NCBI GenBank assembly: GCA_032622095.1
Contig: CP136066.1
Span: 167,412,664-167,476,663, forward strand
DNA: 64,000 nt
Direction of reading: 5' to 3'
From: Siphonodentalium dalli
Taxonomy: Eukaryota > Mollusca > Scaphopoda > Gadilida > Siphonodentaliidae
Shown here piece by piece: positions 35,001-43,769 of this stretch. The stretch's first letter is position 1. Each line of letters opens with the position of its first letter. Position numbers and translations under genes: made by a program. The notes under the pieces were generated by a model. It was not told the DNA's origin, did not search any database, and saw nothing but the letters and a program-made list of their open reading frames with translations.

Positions 35001-38000
35001 CTTAGTGGCCGAGCTAGATCCAATGCGTGATTCCATACACGGTAAGTGGACCTATTCGTGACGTCATGCACAGCATGCTGGGCCACCCACCATGTTAATG
35101 TGTGATTCCATAGTATACGGTAAGCGATCATACATGCGTTATACTATATACAGTATGCTAAGCCACCCACCATGTTAAATTGTGATTCCATATTATACGG
35201 TAAGCGACCATACATGCGTGCATGATTCTGTGTTCCACATCGATTTAAGGGGGAGACAAACCCAGCCAGAAATGGCAAGAGATTTTCAACAAAGAATTTT
35301 TATGGATCTATCTGACAAAAATTCTTTGAGTTTCCCATATCATCATCTCCATTGTATATAGAATCTAAGCAATTAGGAAGAGACAACAAAAACAATGGAT
35401 TTTAATATATTTGAGAGGTTGAAAATATTATTAAATGTTTGCCCTATTGTGTACCAAGAATTTTTAACTGGTAGAATAATAAATAATTTCACACAAAACG
35501 GCTTCATTTTACCATAATATTGAGTTTTAATTGCATAATATAGCATCATATATTATAATGAAGAAAAATGTAGTCACAAATATTCCAGCCCATTGAAAAC
35601 AAATGTTGAAATGCAGTTTGGTCCACTCAAGCAGAGAGTAATCAACTTGAATTAGGCCACAATAAAATATATGGTTGATTGATTGATTGATTGGAGTTTA
35701 TTGTCGCTTTAGCAACTAAGGCCATATCACGACATTGCCAGTTTTAGTGGTGGAGGAAATCCGCACACTTGTGACTAATCTAACAGTGATTTCAATGGCT
35801 GATAAACTCGTCAACCATGTGCGGCAAACCACCGGCCATCGGCGAGTAACTGGCAACTCCACCAGTTAACGATTTCGAGTTACAAAGTCCACGATGGAAA
35901 CATGTGGATTTGAACCCTTATCGCCAGCGCTGGAGGGCGAAACGGCTTTGAGTGGTACCCCTAACCGATTGGGCCACCGAGCTCCCCTAAAAGATATGGT
36001 GGTCAGCTTTAACTTAGTTGTGAACCACGACCCACAACTCATATCAGCCCAATATTTCATTGATCAACAGGCATGACATGCAAATTCTCAAACATAGAAA
36101 ATTAGTTATTGTTAGTTGCCTTTCTAAATGAAATTGATCATTAAATTGCACGAATCAATAAAAAAAATTTAAGTCTCCTCTCGTGATCATTAGACATGAT
36201 ATAAGCAATATATGAATTGCATTTTTGAAAAAATATGTTTTTCAGAAGTTCTTGGTACCTGAAAACAGTGATATTGTCCATGTGTGCATGGTTCCACCGT
36301 ATACGTGGCCCACACTCTTAAAACAATAGGTACTCCGGAGTACCTACGTAGGTACTCCGGAGTACCTACGTAGGTACTGAGATTTGTCCCAGGGGGAGTA
36401 CCTAATTGTTGGTACCCTAGAGTACCTGCGTAGATACTCTGGAGTACCTATATTTAGGTACTCTGGATATTTAGGTTCTCTGGAGTATATATATTTAGGT
36501 TCTTTGGAGTATCTATATTTAGGTTCTTTGGAGTACCTATCCAGGCATTATGTGGAGTATAATTCAATACGTGGTTTCGTACACGCGGTAGGCGATCCTA
36601 TTTGTGATGCCATATTCGATGCAAGCTCCTATGCAGGACTTACCGTTGCCAGCACCTACACATAATGTGAAGAAATTGCACATTTATTTATTTGCGACTT
36701 TTGTGGTTATTTGAAAATTGTCTAGATCAAGCCAGAATGAATTGAAACTGACAAAACACTTCAATAAAAACTGTTTTATTTAATTAAGAAAATACACATG
36801 CCGGCAGCGGTCAGACATAGCATAGCAAGGGGACTGCAGCTTGTACACGATGAGCTGCAATCGGCCAACCTATTTATACCAAGTACGATAATCCGAGCAG
36901 TTGCGATTGGATGAGCCGTCCAGTACAATACTGGTTCCACATTGTTAAATGTGTTATTCATTACACGGTATAAAAAGGCGGTCCGCCATATACATCCTAC
37001 CACCTATACTATGTATAATACACGCAATCGTATATATACAATAGTATGATTGCATGCACGGCGGTCAAATGCAAGATTGCATGTATAGTAACGATACCAC
37101 AATCATGTTAATTTATATTTCCAGAGTACACGAAGAAGTTGAAAGGAGCCGGGATAAAAGCGGAGTCATTCATGGTTAAAGGAGTTCCACATAGTTTTAT
37201 GAGTGCCCCAAGTGAGTAACGGAAGGATTTTCCAACCATCTTTAAGAATCTGTATCGTTGTTAAACAATTAATGTTTCATCTTAAAGTTGGGTGAAGAGA
37301 GAGAAAGAGAGAGAGAGAGACAGGCGATGAGAGAGATGAGAAATAAAGAGATGGAGAGATAGATTGAGAAAGAGAGAGAGAGCAATAGAGAGAGAGAGGG
37401 GGGCTTGTATATTATGGAAATATTCTTGTTTTAAAGATATATCAAATGTCACTGGTACATTCAGATGTACCGAATGAACACTCATGCTTAAAACGATCTG
37501 AAACATATAGATGCACGACGCGTTGATGCTATTCATGGCTGTTTGAAGCATAGGCCCCTGTGGAAAATACTAAAATACCAATATAGTTCTGAGGCTCTGA
37601 TCAGTTCTGCAGCTCTGGTCGGTTCTGCAGCTCTGGTCGGTTCTGCAGCTCTGGTCGGTTCTTCAGCTCTGATCAGTTCTGCAGCTATGTTCGGTTCTGC
37701 GGTTCTGCAGCTATGATCGGTTCTGTTCGGTTCTGTAGCTATGATCGTTCTGTTCAGTTCTACGGTTCTGCAGATATATATGATCGGTTCTGTTCGGTTC
37801 TGCAGCTATGATCGGTTCTGCAGCTATGATCGGTTCTGTTCGGTTCTGCAGCTATGGTCGGTTCTGCGGTTCTGCAGCTATGATCGGTTCTGTTCGGTTC
37901 TACGGTTCTGCAGCTATATATGATCGGTTCTGTTCGGTTCTGCAGCTATGATCGGTTCTGTTCAGTTCTGCAGCTATGATCGGTTCTGTTCGGTTTACGG

Positions 38001-39792
38001 TTCTGCAGCTATGATCGGTTCTGTTCAGTTCTGCAGCTATGGTCGGTTCTGTTCGGTTCTGCAGCTATGATCGGTTCTGTTCGGTTTACGGTTCTGCAGC
38101 TATGATCGGTTCTGTTCAGTTCTGCAGCTATGGTCGGTTCTGTTCGGTTCTGCAGCTATGATCGGTTCTGTTCAGTTTTGCAGCTATGATCGGTTCTGTT
38201 CGGTTCTGCAGCTATGATCGGTTCTGTTCGGTTCTGCAGCTCTGGTCGGTTCTGTTCGGTTCTGCAGCTATGTTCGGTTCTGCAGCTATGATCGGTTATG
38301 TTCGGTTCTGCAGCTATGATCAGCTCTGGTCGGTTCTGTTCAGTTCTGAAGCTATGATCGGTTCTGTGCGGTTCTGTTCAGTTCTACAGCTATGATCGGT
38401 TCTGTTCGGTTCTACAGCTCTGATCGGTCCTGCTCGGTTCTGCGGTTCTGTTCGGTTCTGTTCGGTTCTGCAGCTCTGAGCGGTTCTGCTCGGCTCTGCT
38501 CGGTTTTTAGCTCACTTGAGTCACCGGTGGAGTTATAGTCATCACTCCTCGTCCGTCGTCCGTCCGTCCGTCAACAGTTCTTTAAACTTCTTCTCCTCTG
38601 GAACCATAAGACCGAATGGGTTCATATTTGGTGTGGATGTTCCCTAGGTGACTCACATTCAGAGTTGTTCAAATGAGGTCACTGGGTCAAATAGTTGCGA
38701 AGCCAGGGCCATAACTCTTTCCCGCCATAGTAATTATTTTAAACATCTTCTCAAATACCATCAGGCCAATCGGGTTCATATTTGGTATGAAGGATCCTTG
38801 GGTGACTGGGGTTCAGATTTGTTCAAATGAGGTCACTGGGTCAAATGTGGGCGGGGCCAGAGACATAACTCCAAAAAATATTAAATTTTAGTTTTGTTTT
38901 TTATTTAACTCCATGGTCAATTATATATATATATATTGTGTCCTGGCCCTTTACTCAAGTTCACTGCTTCTGTCACCCTGGTCCCAAAAATAATGCATTT
39001 ACTCAAATTCTTGACAGAATCATTAATAAGAAGCGTTATTTACTTTGGCTCTAACTGTATGCTCACTATGCTGGGTAATATGTTAAGTGAAATCTGACAT
39101 TTTTATAAACATTCCCTGGAGATCTGCTGGAGGTCATTAATCCCCAATTACAACAACAATCTATCATATGTATTGTTCAAATCTTTCAACATGACATTTA
39201 ACCCTCCCCCACTTCACTAGAACATATTTGGCAAACATGAAAAGTATTCTTTGAAAGAACCACCAGCTCTATTTAGCTCATATTTAATATTGAGGCTCCT
39301 TTGGTGATGTGTGATTCAGATTTGTTCAATCAGAGTCACCAGGTTAAGTAGGTGCAAGTTTGAGATGTCAATTGTGAAATTCCAACCTAAGACTTGGGAG
39401 TCTGGAACCCGGTCGGGAGGGGACTTGTTGAGCTGGATGAGGGGGGGGGGGTGATCAGTAGTGTACAGTTGGTAATTTCAATGTGGATATTCACCGATCT
39501 ACATAAACGAAGCCTCTCTAGCCACATATCCTGTTTAGATTTATTTCTTTTAAAGTGATTATGAAAAGTTCTGACTGTTGTGGTCTCCAGAGTCCCAATC
39601 GTATAAGTCGTTGCAGTCTGGTGAGCGACCCCACAGCCATTGACTGTCTTGTTAGTGAAACACTGATATACTGTTTATGATCGTCTGTATTTTCCAGGTG
39701 TTTTCAAGAAGTGTTACAAGACAGCTATGGACAAACTTTGTCAATTCGTCACTAGACATGCAGAATCACAGACATTGAAATTACTGACGTAG
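22865..39792 (+). CDS. HSL/AADAC-type alpha/beta-hydrolase (carboxylesterase/deacetylase-like), seven 3' exons, 5' end missing
   Basis: Join of 22865-23003, 28546-28667, 33236-33333, 33671-33765, 34899-35041, 37125-37211 and 39698-39792, giving about 258 residues and a TAG stop. Every junction is AG/GT and every phase closes exactly, which a chance set of open frames would not do. Seen in order: HGGGF (oxyanion hole, His codon 22939), VEYRLSPEHRLPAAFDD (typical of the family), GESAGG (nucleophile Ser codon 33274-33276), YPVVD, ELDPMRDS (acid Asp codon 35017-35019) and GVPHSF (His codon 37190-37192), so the triad is complete. Family members hydrolyse short acyl esters, acetamides or neutral lipids; AADAC-type enzymes are ER-anchored through the N-terminus, the part missing here, so location is undecided. 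The elbow is GESAGG where most relatives have GDSAGG. The short spacing between the strands resembles bacterial family IV esterases more than 400-residue vertebrate AADAC. The substrate cannot be told. Confidence 0.9.
23004..24646. other. Esterase intron sequence, no gene recognised
   Basis: GTGTAACC.. / ..CACCAGTGTAACC words at 23020 and 23480 hint at a decayed element. A minus-strand frame at 23584-23901 (105 codons) and others lack motifs. Nothing here was accepted as coding. Confidence 0.4.
24647..25110 (-). mobile_element. TTAA MITE, family A, copy 2
   Basis: TTAA at 24643-24646 and 25111-25114. Reverse orientation, all landmarks present, with a G18-type expansion at 24694-24711 where other copies have four to six Gs. 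Confidence 0.9.
25111..26139. other. Esterase intron sequence, no gene recognised
   Basis: No element ends or protein motifs noted. Confidence 0.4.
26144..26585 (+). mobile_element. TTAA MITE, family A, copy 3
   Basis: TTAA at 26140-26143 and 26586-26589. Starts AGGTACTCAATCCGATCAGA, ends ATCGGATTGAGCACCT. Internal landmarks as in copy 1. Confidence 0.88.
26788..27240 (+). repeat. Dispersed repeat family K, inverted partner of 35255-35610
   Basis: Shared in opposite orientation: CATTATAATGTATG, ATGCAATTAAAATTC, GCAGTTCTTGGTACC, CCATTGTTTTCGTTGTCTCTTC and GTTGAAAATCTCTTGCCATTT. A further piece (CAGAAGTTCTTGGTACCTGAAA) is at 36243. The copies lie in different introns of the esterase gene. Confidence 0.7.
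27396..28382. mobile_element. TTAA element, family F, long copy
   Basis: TTAA 27392-27395, AGACGGCTATCTTTTCC, GGGTATAAAATGATAAATATGAACCGAAGACC, GCTTCTATCAA and, near the right end, ATTAATTGATAGAAGCGTTTCTGGACAGG and TATATACCCCGG. The compact copy is at 49962-50481. The middle (27480-28250) carries two CGCTCTTTAT motifs and no recognisable transposase. Confidence 0.65.
28546..28667 (+). CDS. Esterase exon with EYRLSPEH motif
   Basis: The acceptor is ATCATTTCAG and the donor CTCG/GTAAGA. It reads DAECIVINVEYRLSPEHR then LPAAFDDAISVVRYV, the conserved strand and helix between the oxyanion hole and the nucleophile elbow. The first base completes Arg from the previous exon and the last base starts Gly. 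Confidence 0.9.
28684..28942. mobile_element. Two-hairpin MITE, family B, complete copy
   Basis: CCCTTCCATGAC ... GTCATGAAAGGG ends with TTAA outside both (28680-28683, 28943-28946). Two hairpins of CCAATGCATTCTCTTATATA and inverse (28731-28795; 28829-28897) separated by a linker with ACCTTGTTAGCC. 259 bp. It starts 16 bases after an esterase splice donor. The TTAA plus CCC start resembles piggyBac ends; assignment is inference. Confidence 0.9.
29235..29410 (-). mobile_element. TTAA MITE, family C, reverse copy
   Basis: GGCAGACGACAGGCAGAA, AATGATTCATATTCATTGGT, CAGATAATATGTTCAACAAAC, GAACATTTCCTAAGGGAATTACTCGTCAATGAG and ATAGAAAGTG with TTAA at 29411-29414. Mirrors 15749-16010. Confidence 0.7.
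29889..30557 (+). mobile_element. TTAA MITE, family A, copy 4, with internal insertion
   Basis: TTAA 29885-29888 and 30558-30561. The left 30 bases and everything from about 30180 rightwards are family A. Between them about 230 extra bases of unknown origin are present, with GTCCCCATATA near the start and a similar GTCCCCCATATAATCAGA on resuming. Confidence 0.8.
30558..31034. other. Esterase intron sequence, no gene recognised
   Basis: Contains one AAAGAGCGTTATC motif at about 30781 and a family J end at 30955-31015 (GGGGACCTCATTC). Confidence 0.4.
31035..31480 (+). repeat. Decayed tandem repeat related to 2640-3440
   Basis: GTATGGATGTTCACTACTATAAGGACATTCAATG, TTCCGTTCTAGAGTTAATCATC and TGTTTATCT.GAAA recur about every 150 bases, three times. 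Overlapping open frames here are repeat read-through. Confidence 0.65.
31911..33063 (+). repeat. About 1.1-kb dispersed repeat, partner of 42553-43566
   Basis: Both copies start TTTTATGTTTACCCAT, carry GTCCGTCCG-rich sequence, AATATTCACTCTTAAA and an A/T-only tract, then AATCGGTCCAAAATCTTGTG, CCAATTCACTAATTCCATCC, GGTCTGATGTCATTATA, a family B fragment (GCATTAAAGATCCTGTACCA...), and end GCCGATCGTGATCGGCCTCTCGTT. Same order and orientation. No protein recognised. The AT tract at 32190-32290 is the most variable part. Confidence 0.8.
33236..33333 (+). CDS. Esterase exon with GESAGG nucleophile elbow
   Basis: The acceptor is TTTGTTTGTTCAG and the donor CAG/GTGAGT. It reads SRIGVGGESAGGLIATEV. 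The catalytic Ser is in GESAGG. Most of the family has Asp before this Ser; Glu is a conservative change. The exon ends in phase 0. Confidence 0.9.
33671..33765 (+). CDS. Esterase exon with YPVVD strand
   Basis: The acceptor is AAATTCCACAG and the donor TG/GTATGC. It reads VLVYPVVDVSFSQSSWKEF and then GPLISRTEVEW, matching the 'YP..D' segment and the start of the cap helix in this family. It is in frame with both neighbours; Trp is split across the junction. Confidence 0.85.
33960..34150 (-). repeat. TTGGAAA-type dispersed repeat fragment
   Basis: GGCTAAAAACAACAACTTCCC, TTGGTTGGAAAATCAA, GAACAATTACAAC, GTGGTGAAAACTTTCCAAC and CACAACGTCCCTGG; related to 46885-47010 in opposite orientation. 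Confidence 0.55.
34164..34457 (-). mobile_element. TTAA MITE, family E, internally deleted copy
   Basis: TTAA 34160-34163 and 34458-34461. ATTGACCCACTTGAACC, AGAAAACAGCTGAAATTATAGAA, TATTTCAATGGAAGGGAAATAACT with its inverse, TTTTGGAGCTTCCTC and GTGATCTGGGGTTAGAAAGTGGGTCT. 294 bp against about 461 bp for the fuller copy at 43770-44230. Confidence 0.82.
34899..35041 (+). CDS. Esterase exon with catalytic Asp (DPMRD)
   Basis: The acceptor is TTTGTGTTTCAG and the donor CACG/GTAAGT. It reads ...FKRLSPLQREN..KSPPTMILVAELDPMRDSIH. DPMRD matches the D-P-L-R-D block that supplies the triad Asp. The 3' edge of the exon and its donor are repeated twice more just downstream (see 35029-35215). Confidence 0.9.
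35029..35215 (+). repeat. Three tandem copies of the exon-5 splice-donor segment
   Basis: The run GATTCCATA..ACGGTAAG occurs at 35029 (the real exon end), 35104 and 35184, with CCACCCACCATGTTAA between copies. The spacing is 75 and 80 bases. The first copy has GGTAAGT and the other two GGTAAGC. Reading past the first donor meets an in-frame TGA within eight codons, so use of the downstream donors would truncate the protein. Confidence 0.85.
35255..35610 (-). repeat. Dispersed repeat family K, inverted partner of 26788-27240
   Basis: GCCAGAAATGGCAAGAGATTTTCAAC, AGAGACAACAAAAACAATGG, GAGTTTTAATTGCATAAT and ATATTATAATG match the complement of the other copy. Confidence 0.7.
35676..35987 (-). 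mobile_element. tRNA-derived SINE with conserved 3' domain and AATC tail
   Basis: On the minus strand: GGGGAGCTCGGTGGCCCAAT then CGGTTAGGGG (A-box region), AGGGTTCAAATCC (good B box), a body with GCCGGTGGTTTGCCGC, then GGATTTCCTCCACCACTAAAACTGGC, CGACAATAAACTCCAATCAATC and a 3' tail of AATC units. The near-identical 13-mers TAAAATATATGGT (35663-35675) and TAAAAGATATGGT (35988-36000) flank it as a target duplication. The 3' block resembles the Nin/Meta-type domain described in mollusc SINEs; this is from memory and should be checked. Confidence 0.85.
36001..36310. other. Esterase intron sequence
   Basis: No gene. Includes a small piece of repeat K at 36240-36270. Confidence 0.4.
36326..36545. 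repeat. Palindromic GGTACTCCGGAGTACCTACGTA repeats
   Basis: GTACTCCGGAGTACC and CCTACGTAGG are each perfect palindromes and alternate three times, then decay into AGGTTCTTTGGAGTA-type units of about 27-30 bases up to 36545. Confidence 0.8.
36775..37000 (-). other. Possible retroelement LTR-like segment
   Basis: On the minus strand it has CGCAACTGCTCGGATTATCG, TACTTGGTATAAATAGGTTGG (TATA-like) and about 85 bases later TTAATTAAATAAAACAG (poly(A)-signal-like). The 22-mer core CAATCGCAACTGCTCGGATTAT also occurs at 29449-29470 on the plus strand near another TATAAAT. No paired LTR or clear target duplication was found, so this is tentative. Confidence 0.2.
37125..37211 (+). CDS. Esterase exon with catalytic His (PHSF)
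   Basis: The acceptor is TTATATTTCCAG and the donor CCCCA/GTGAGT. It reads EYTKKLKGAGIKAESF then VKGVPHSFMSAP. The helix then strand then G-x-x-H-x-F pattern is the usual triad His segment of HSL-type hydrolases. Confidence 0.9.
37290..37402 (+). repeat. GAGA-rich low-complexity tract
   Basis: AGAGAGAAAGAGAGAGAGAGA and similar runs. An 89-codon minus frame over it (LSLSLSFSLF...) is low-complexity read-through. Confidence 0.85.
37590..38504 (+). repeat. Minisatellite GGTTCTGCAGCTATGATC / GGTTCTGTTC
   Basis: About 50 modules of GGTTCTGCAGCTATGATC or GCTCTGGTC mixed with the 10-mer GGTTCTGTTC. A purer early part uses GCTCTGGTC, then GCTATGATC dominates. Open frames such as RFCSYDRFCS are read-through. 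Confidence 0.92.
38505..38880 (+). repeat. Dispersed repeat (TTTAGCTCAC ... GCGAAGCCAGGGCC), partner of 1925-2335
   Basis: TTTAGCTCACTTGAGTCACC, a GTCCGTCCGTCC run, TTCTTTAAACTTCTTCTCC, then GGTCACTGGGTCAAATAGTT and a second, diverged half with GGTCACTGGGTCAAATGTGG. It has an internal direct repeat of about 120-150 bases. Confidence 0.7.
38881..39697. other. Last esterase intron, no gene recognised
   Basis: A short (TA)n run (38923-38936) and a G11 run (39441) only. Confidence 0.4.
39698..39792 (+). CDS. Esterase terminal exon with stop codon
   Basis: The acceptor is CTGTATTTTCCAG. It reads VFKKCYKTAMDKLCQFVTRH and a short tail, then TAG at 39790-39792. The amphipathic final helix is normal for the family. 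There is no AATAAA close by. AATAATA about 65 bases after the stop is a weak candidate poly(A) signal. Confidence 0.85.
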
Positions 39793-40305
39793 CAGTTTCT
39801 AAATCGTGCCAGTTGGGGCATGATCTTCGTCTCTATTTAAACACTGCCAAAGCATAATAATATATGGTGTAATGCTCAAAAATCATCTATTCAATTAATT
39901 CGTTTATTGTGCTTTGCTCAGAAGCTTATTTTTAACATTCATTGACTCATCAAATTTAATTGTTACCAAAGACTGCATTACTATAGATGGGTGTGTCCAA
40001 ACACTGGCACATTAAATTTTGCGTGATACAGTTTATATTAAGGCAATTCGTTGCATAAGTTTGAATCTTGCGAGATATGTGATTGCTATGAAGTAAAGAA
40101 AATGTAAGTGATACAAATACCTGCGAAACTACAAAGATAATATTGCTCACGTATTGTGAAGGGTGGCGCACAAACATTATAATTTCACTCAAGAAAAATC
40201 GTGATGTTTTAAAAGCCCCAACAACAAGATTATCGATAAATAACGCACACATTGTTTATAGAGAGTTATGTTTGACCCGTATTCACGTCAAATGCGCCAT
40301 ATACA

Positions 40306-40494
40306 ATAATGCCCTAAATAATCGACTCCTTATACAACCACAGTAGAATTATTGGCAATATGGCTTATTGCCATTCATCGGAAAGCTCTCAGTGAGAGCT
40401 TTCCGATGAATGGCAACAAGCCATATTTCCGACTAAATCCTGAAAAATTACCCATAATTCTGCTGTGGTTAAGGAGTCGATTATTTAGGGCATT
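40306..40494. repeat. Large hairpin downstream of the esterase gene
   Basis: AATGCCCTAAATAATCGACTCC ... GGAGTCGATTATTTAGGGCATT close the ends. The core is GCCATTCATCGGAAAGCTCTCA and its exact inverse. A third copy of one arm is at 40625-40730 (TTGACCACTTAACCACAGCAGAATTATGGG ... CATCGGAAAGCTCTC). Confidence 0.85.
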
Positions 40495-40730
40495 ACTGTT
40501 GGCAGTACAAATATGAACACATTTAACAGTTGCCTTTTGCAGACATTCGAGACAGTTGCGACAAAACTGACTGCACTAAAGTATTTTCGAATGGAATTGT
40601 GAAAACAGGAAGCACACGACAGTAATGCCCAAAGTAATTGACCACTTAACCACAGCAGAATTATGGGTCATTTTTCAGGATTTAGTCGGAAATATGACTT
40701 GTTGCCATTCATCGGAAAGCTCTCGCCTAC

Positions 40731-41093
40731 TGTACTACAATATGTTGATTGTATGTTTTAATCAATTTTCAATCTCAAATTGCAATCAATGGGAACACAC
40801 CAACTGCCACAATGTGACACTGTTTTCAAGTGGATTAAGTTAATCTATACATTACAATTGTTTTATTGTCAATACCATAATGATGTTGTTTGTTCAAAAT
40901 CATGAACACTGCCTTATATGGTTTCACCTATTATTACGCACATGCACGATGGGCACACATTGATTTGACAGTTTACCCACCATAAACGCTGAGAAGAACA
41001 TGGGACCAATTCACATTTATGCCCTTAAACTGTGCGGCAATGGAAATTCACTAAGTGTTGTGATAATTAATATCGCCAACACGTACATCGAAG
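40731..41093. other. No gene recognised
   Basis: AT-rich intergenic sequence after the hairpin repeats. Confidence 0.4.
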
Positions 41094-41284
41094 CCTGAAT
41101 ATATGGCACTTTTGAATATTCACGATTCCATATTTAGAGCTCTTGAATATTCATGAATTCCATATATGGAATCATGAATATTCTAAAGTTCCATATATGG
41201 AATGCACCTTCAGAACTTTGATCTGTAGCACTTAAACCGCGGAACGGGGGCTGGATGAATCCAATAATACCGCGGCTCGGTGAT
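41094..41284. mobile_element. Palindromic MITE, family M, left arm decayed
   Basis: TTGAATATTCACGATTCCATAT ... AATTCCATATATGGAAT ... TTCCATATATGGAATGCACC, then TGTAGCACTTAAACCGCGGAACGGGG and CCGCGGCTCGGTGATATCGC. The outer left arm is absent. Confidence 0.75.
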
Positions 41285-42060
41285 ATCGCTTATAATTGGA
41301 AATACTATCCGTCACATGTGCTTTCTTGTGGTGGACTTCTTTAGTATTACTCAATCTTCACATAGATATTAATATAATCGCCCCATATATGGCGCTATGA
41401 ACCATTTATTTTTACCGTCCGGTTGAATCAGCTTATTGCATTTCTTCTATCAATGCCCTCTCTTTGCCAGAGTTAGAACATAACTGCTGAGAATTTTCCC
41501 AATAAGCATGATAACAACCTATGTCCTGTTGTACGGATCACATGAACTTCCAAACTAATTAAATTCCCAAATATTTTTTATAGAAGTTTATTTTATATAG
41601 TGGGCGTTTTTCATAGCGGATGTGACGGGCATAACAATCACAGTCGCCCGCTAATTATTCACACCATACCACTGAAAATACCAATATGCGTTCATACATG
41701 CGTAAATAACCAACATAGGCCACATCCTGGAAAAAGAGAAACCCTTACCGCCGTGTAATTTACAGACAGAAGTGTTATATCTAGTATACTGACCATGGGA
41801 AGATATCGCCATGTTCACTAGCTGAATACGGTTTGTTATATAAAAAGGGAGATAATTCATTCGTTATATCTTATATGAACTTAATTAATTTTTCCTTTGT
41901 TTCCATTTTGACCACATTTTTGGGGTGAAAGTTGAAATTATGAGAAGTATAGGAAAGGAACTTTGTCCTATATTAAATGTTATGTACTTTTAGTTCTATG
42001 TGACTTTATTTGACAGGGATCTGTGGTGTTGTAGTCGTTCTTTTTATAATCCAGTGCGGG
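41285..42060. other. No gene recognised
   Basis: A 69-codon minus frame at 41651-41860 has no motif. Confidence 0.4.
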
Positions 42061-42064
42061 TTCA

Positions 42065-42312
42065 CCCTTTCATGACGAGAGCAGCGCTGGTGCAGCATTA
42101 CACACCATGATCCAGTGAATTCTCTTATATATGCGAGTCTCCCATAGGGAGCCTCGCATATATAAGAGAATACACTGGCTCACAAGTTCAAGGTAAATAT
42201 TGTAAAGCCAATGTATTCTCTTATGTATATATATAGGGGGCTCACATATATATGAGAATGCATTGCCACAGGGTTTTCGCGAAAATTCAGGCAGCTCCCG
42301 TCATGAAAGAGT
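42065..42312. mobile_element. Two-hairpin MITE, family B, copy 3
   Basis: CCCTTTCATGACGAGAGCAGCGCTGGTGCAGCATTA, hairpins at 42117-42178 and 42213-42265, TCACAAGTTCAAGGTAAATATTG linker and CCCGTCATGAAAGAG. The flanks are TTCA and TTAT, i.e. mutated TTAA. Confidence 0.82.
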
Positions 42313-42552
42313 TATAGTAGCAACTTAATGTAATGAGGAAGAGGGTGGGTCTGAACCTAGCTATCTATTATTAAAACTAAATCTCGAGAGATCGGGAGTC
42401 ATCATTTCACACATTACATCCGCACATCGTCTCAATGTATTCACATTATTCGAATTATTTCTAAAGCTTTCTAATTGTAATATTTGTAACATACTCTATA
42501 CTAATCGACCACTTGTGAATAAACAAATCAACAAAAACCTCCAGTTTCGTTC

Positions 42553-43566
42553 ATTTTTATGTTTACCCATACCATAGTATGGTAAACATAGTGTTGTTGT
42601 CCGGATTGACCACTCGTTGTGCGTCCGTCCGTCTGTCGCATGGTGCGATAACTATGAATTTCTCAGCACAAAAGCACAAAAGACAGGTCGAGTTCGAATA
42701 TGGGTTTGATCCGACTATTTTTAACCGAGTTATGGCCCTTTTATCGAAAAAATATTCACTCTTAAAAAAAAAATTTTTTAGATTGAATTCCTTGCTCAAT
42801 TTAACAAAAAAAAATAAAAATAAAAATAAATAAAAATAAATATATAATACATTTTTTTTTAAATAAATGGTTTAAATCGGTCCAAAATCTTGTGTTATGT
42901 ACTGGTAAATTTGTTTGGAGCGACATTAAATCCAATTCACCAATTCCATCCCATCTCTTATGCCAATGTGCAGATAATCTGATAAAGAAAGCTATGGTAT
43001 CTAATTTAAAATAAAGATTCAACAATACACATCACATGATATTAACAGTAGACTTGAACATCTTTTCTGCCTTGCACAGCTGAAGATATCACTCTACAGA
43101 TGGTCTGAGGTCATTATAAATGTTATTGGTTTAATAGAGATGCCAGATTTCAACATAAACAATTCCTGTGATTTGTTGACAGCTCTGCTATATAATTGAT
43201 ATTAATGGGTCAGCAGTGAGGTGGCTTATCTTGATCTATATTGTTGGTAGAATTTGATACATTATCATTGTAGACTTAAATTGGACTCTCTTAACCCAAC
43301 TACTCCATGTCCAGGTCACCTTTCACATTTAACGCAAGGCTGTGGTTGTGCAGCATTACAGATCCTGTACCAGTGTATTCTATTATATAAATGCGAGTGA
43401 CCCATAAATTTCAATAATTTGTGTTATGTACATCTGTCTATAATAGTACATAACAGTATACTCTATAATTCAACACCAAAACTCTCATTTATTATTCCGA
43501 TCATTGTAATTTACTATCGCCAAGGGATGGGTTAACATCTGCCGATCGTGATCGGCCTCTCGTTAA
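42553..43566 (+). repeat. About 1-kb dispersed repeat, partner of 31911-33063
   Basis: Same order of landmarks as the first copy, with a shorter variable AT tract (42760-42860) and several small deletions. Ends GCCGATCGTGATCGGCCTCTCGTT. Confidence 0.8.
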
Positions 43567-43769
43567 TGTGATATCAATCCTCGCTGAGTGGGGGCATTAT
43601 ACAGATCATATAAGAGTACATCATGCAGAGAGAATCTCAGGGACGTTATGTTTTGTCCAAGTATAGTCGTTGGCTACAATATCCATCCAAATGATTGTTG
43701 GGTATAATGTCCAATCGTGTTGGTTAGTCTTTTAATATATGAAGCTGTACTCATGCAAAATTGTTTTAA

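Noticed and set aside
37741-38395. Frames reading RFCSYDRFCS
   Set aside because: Minisatellite read-through.
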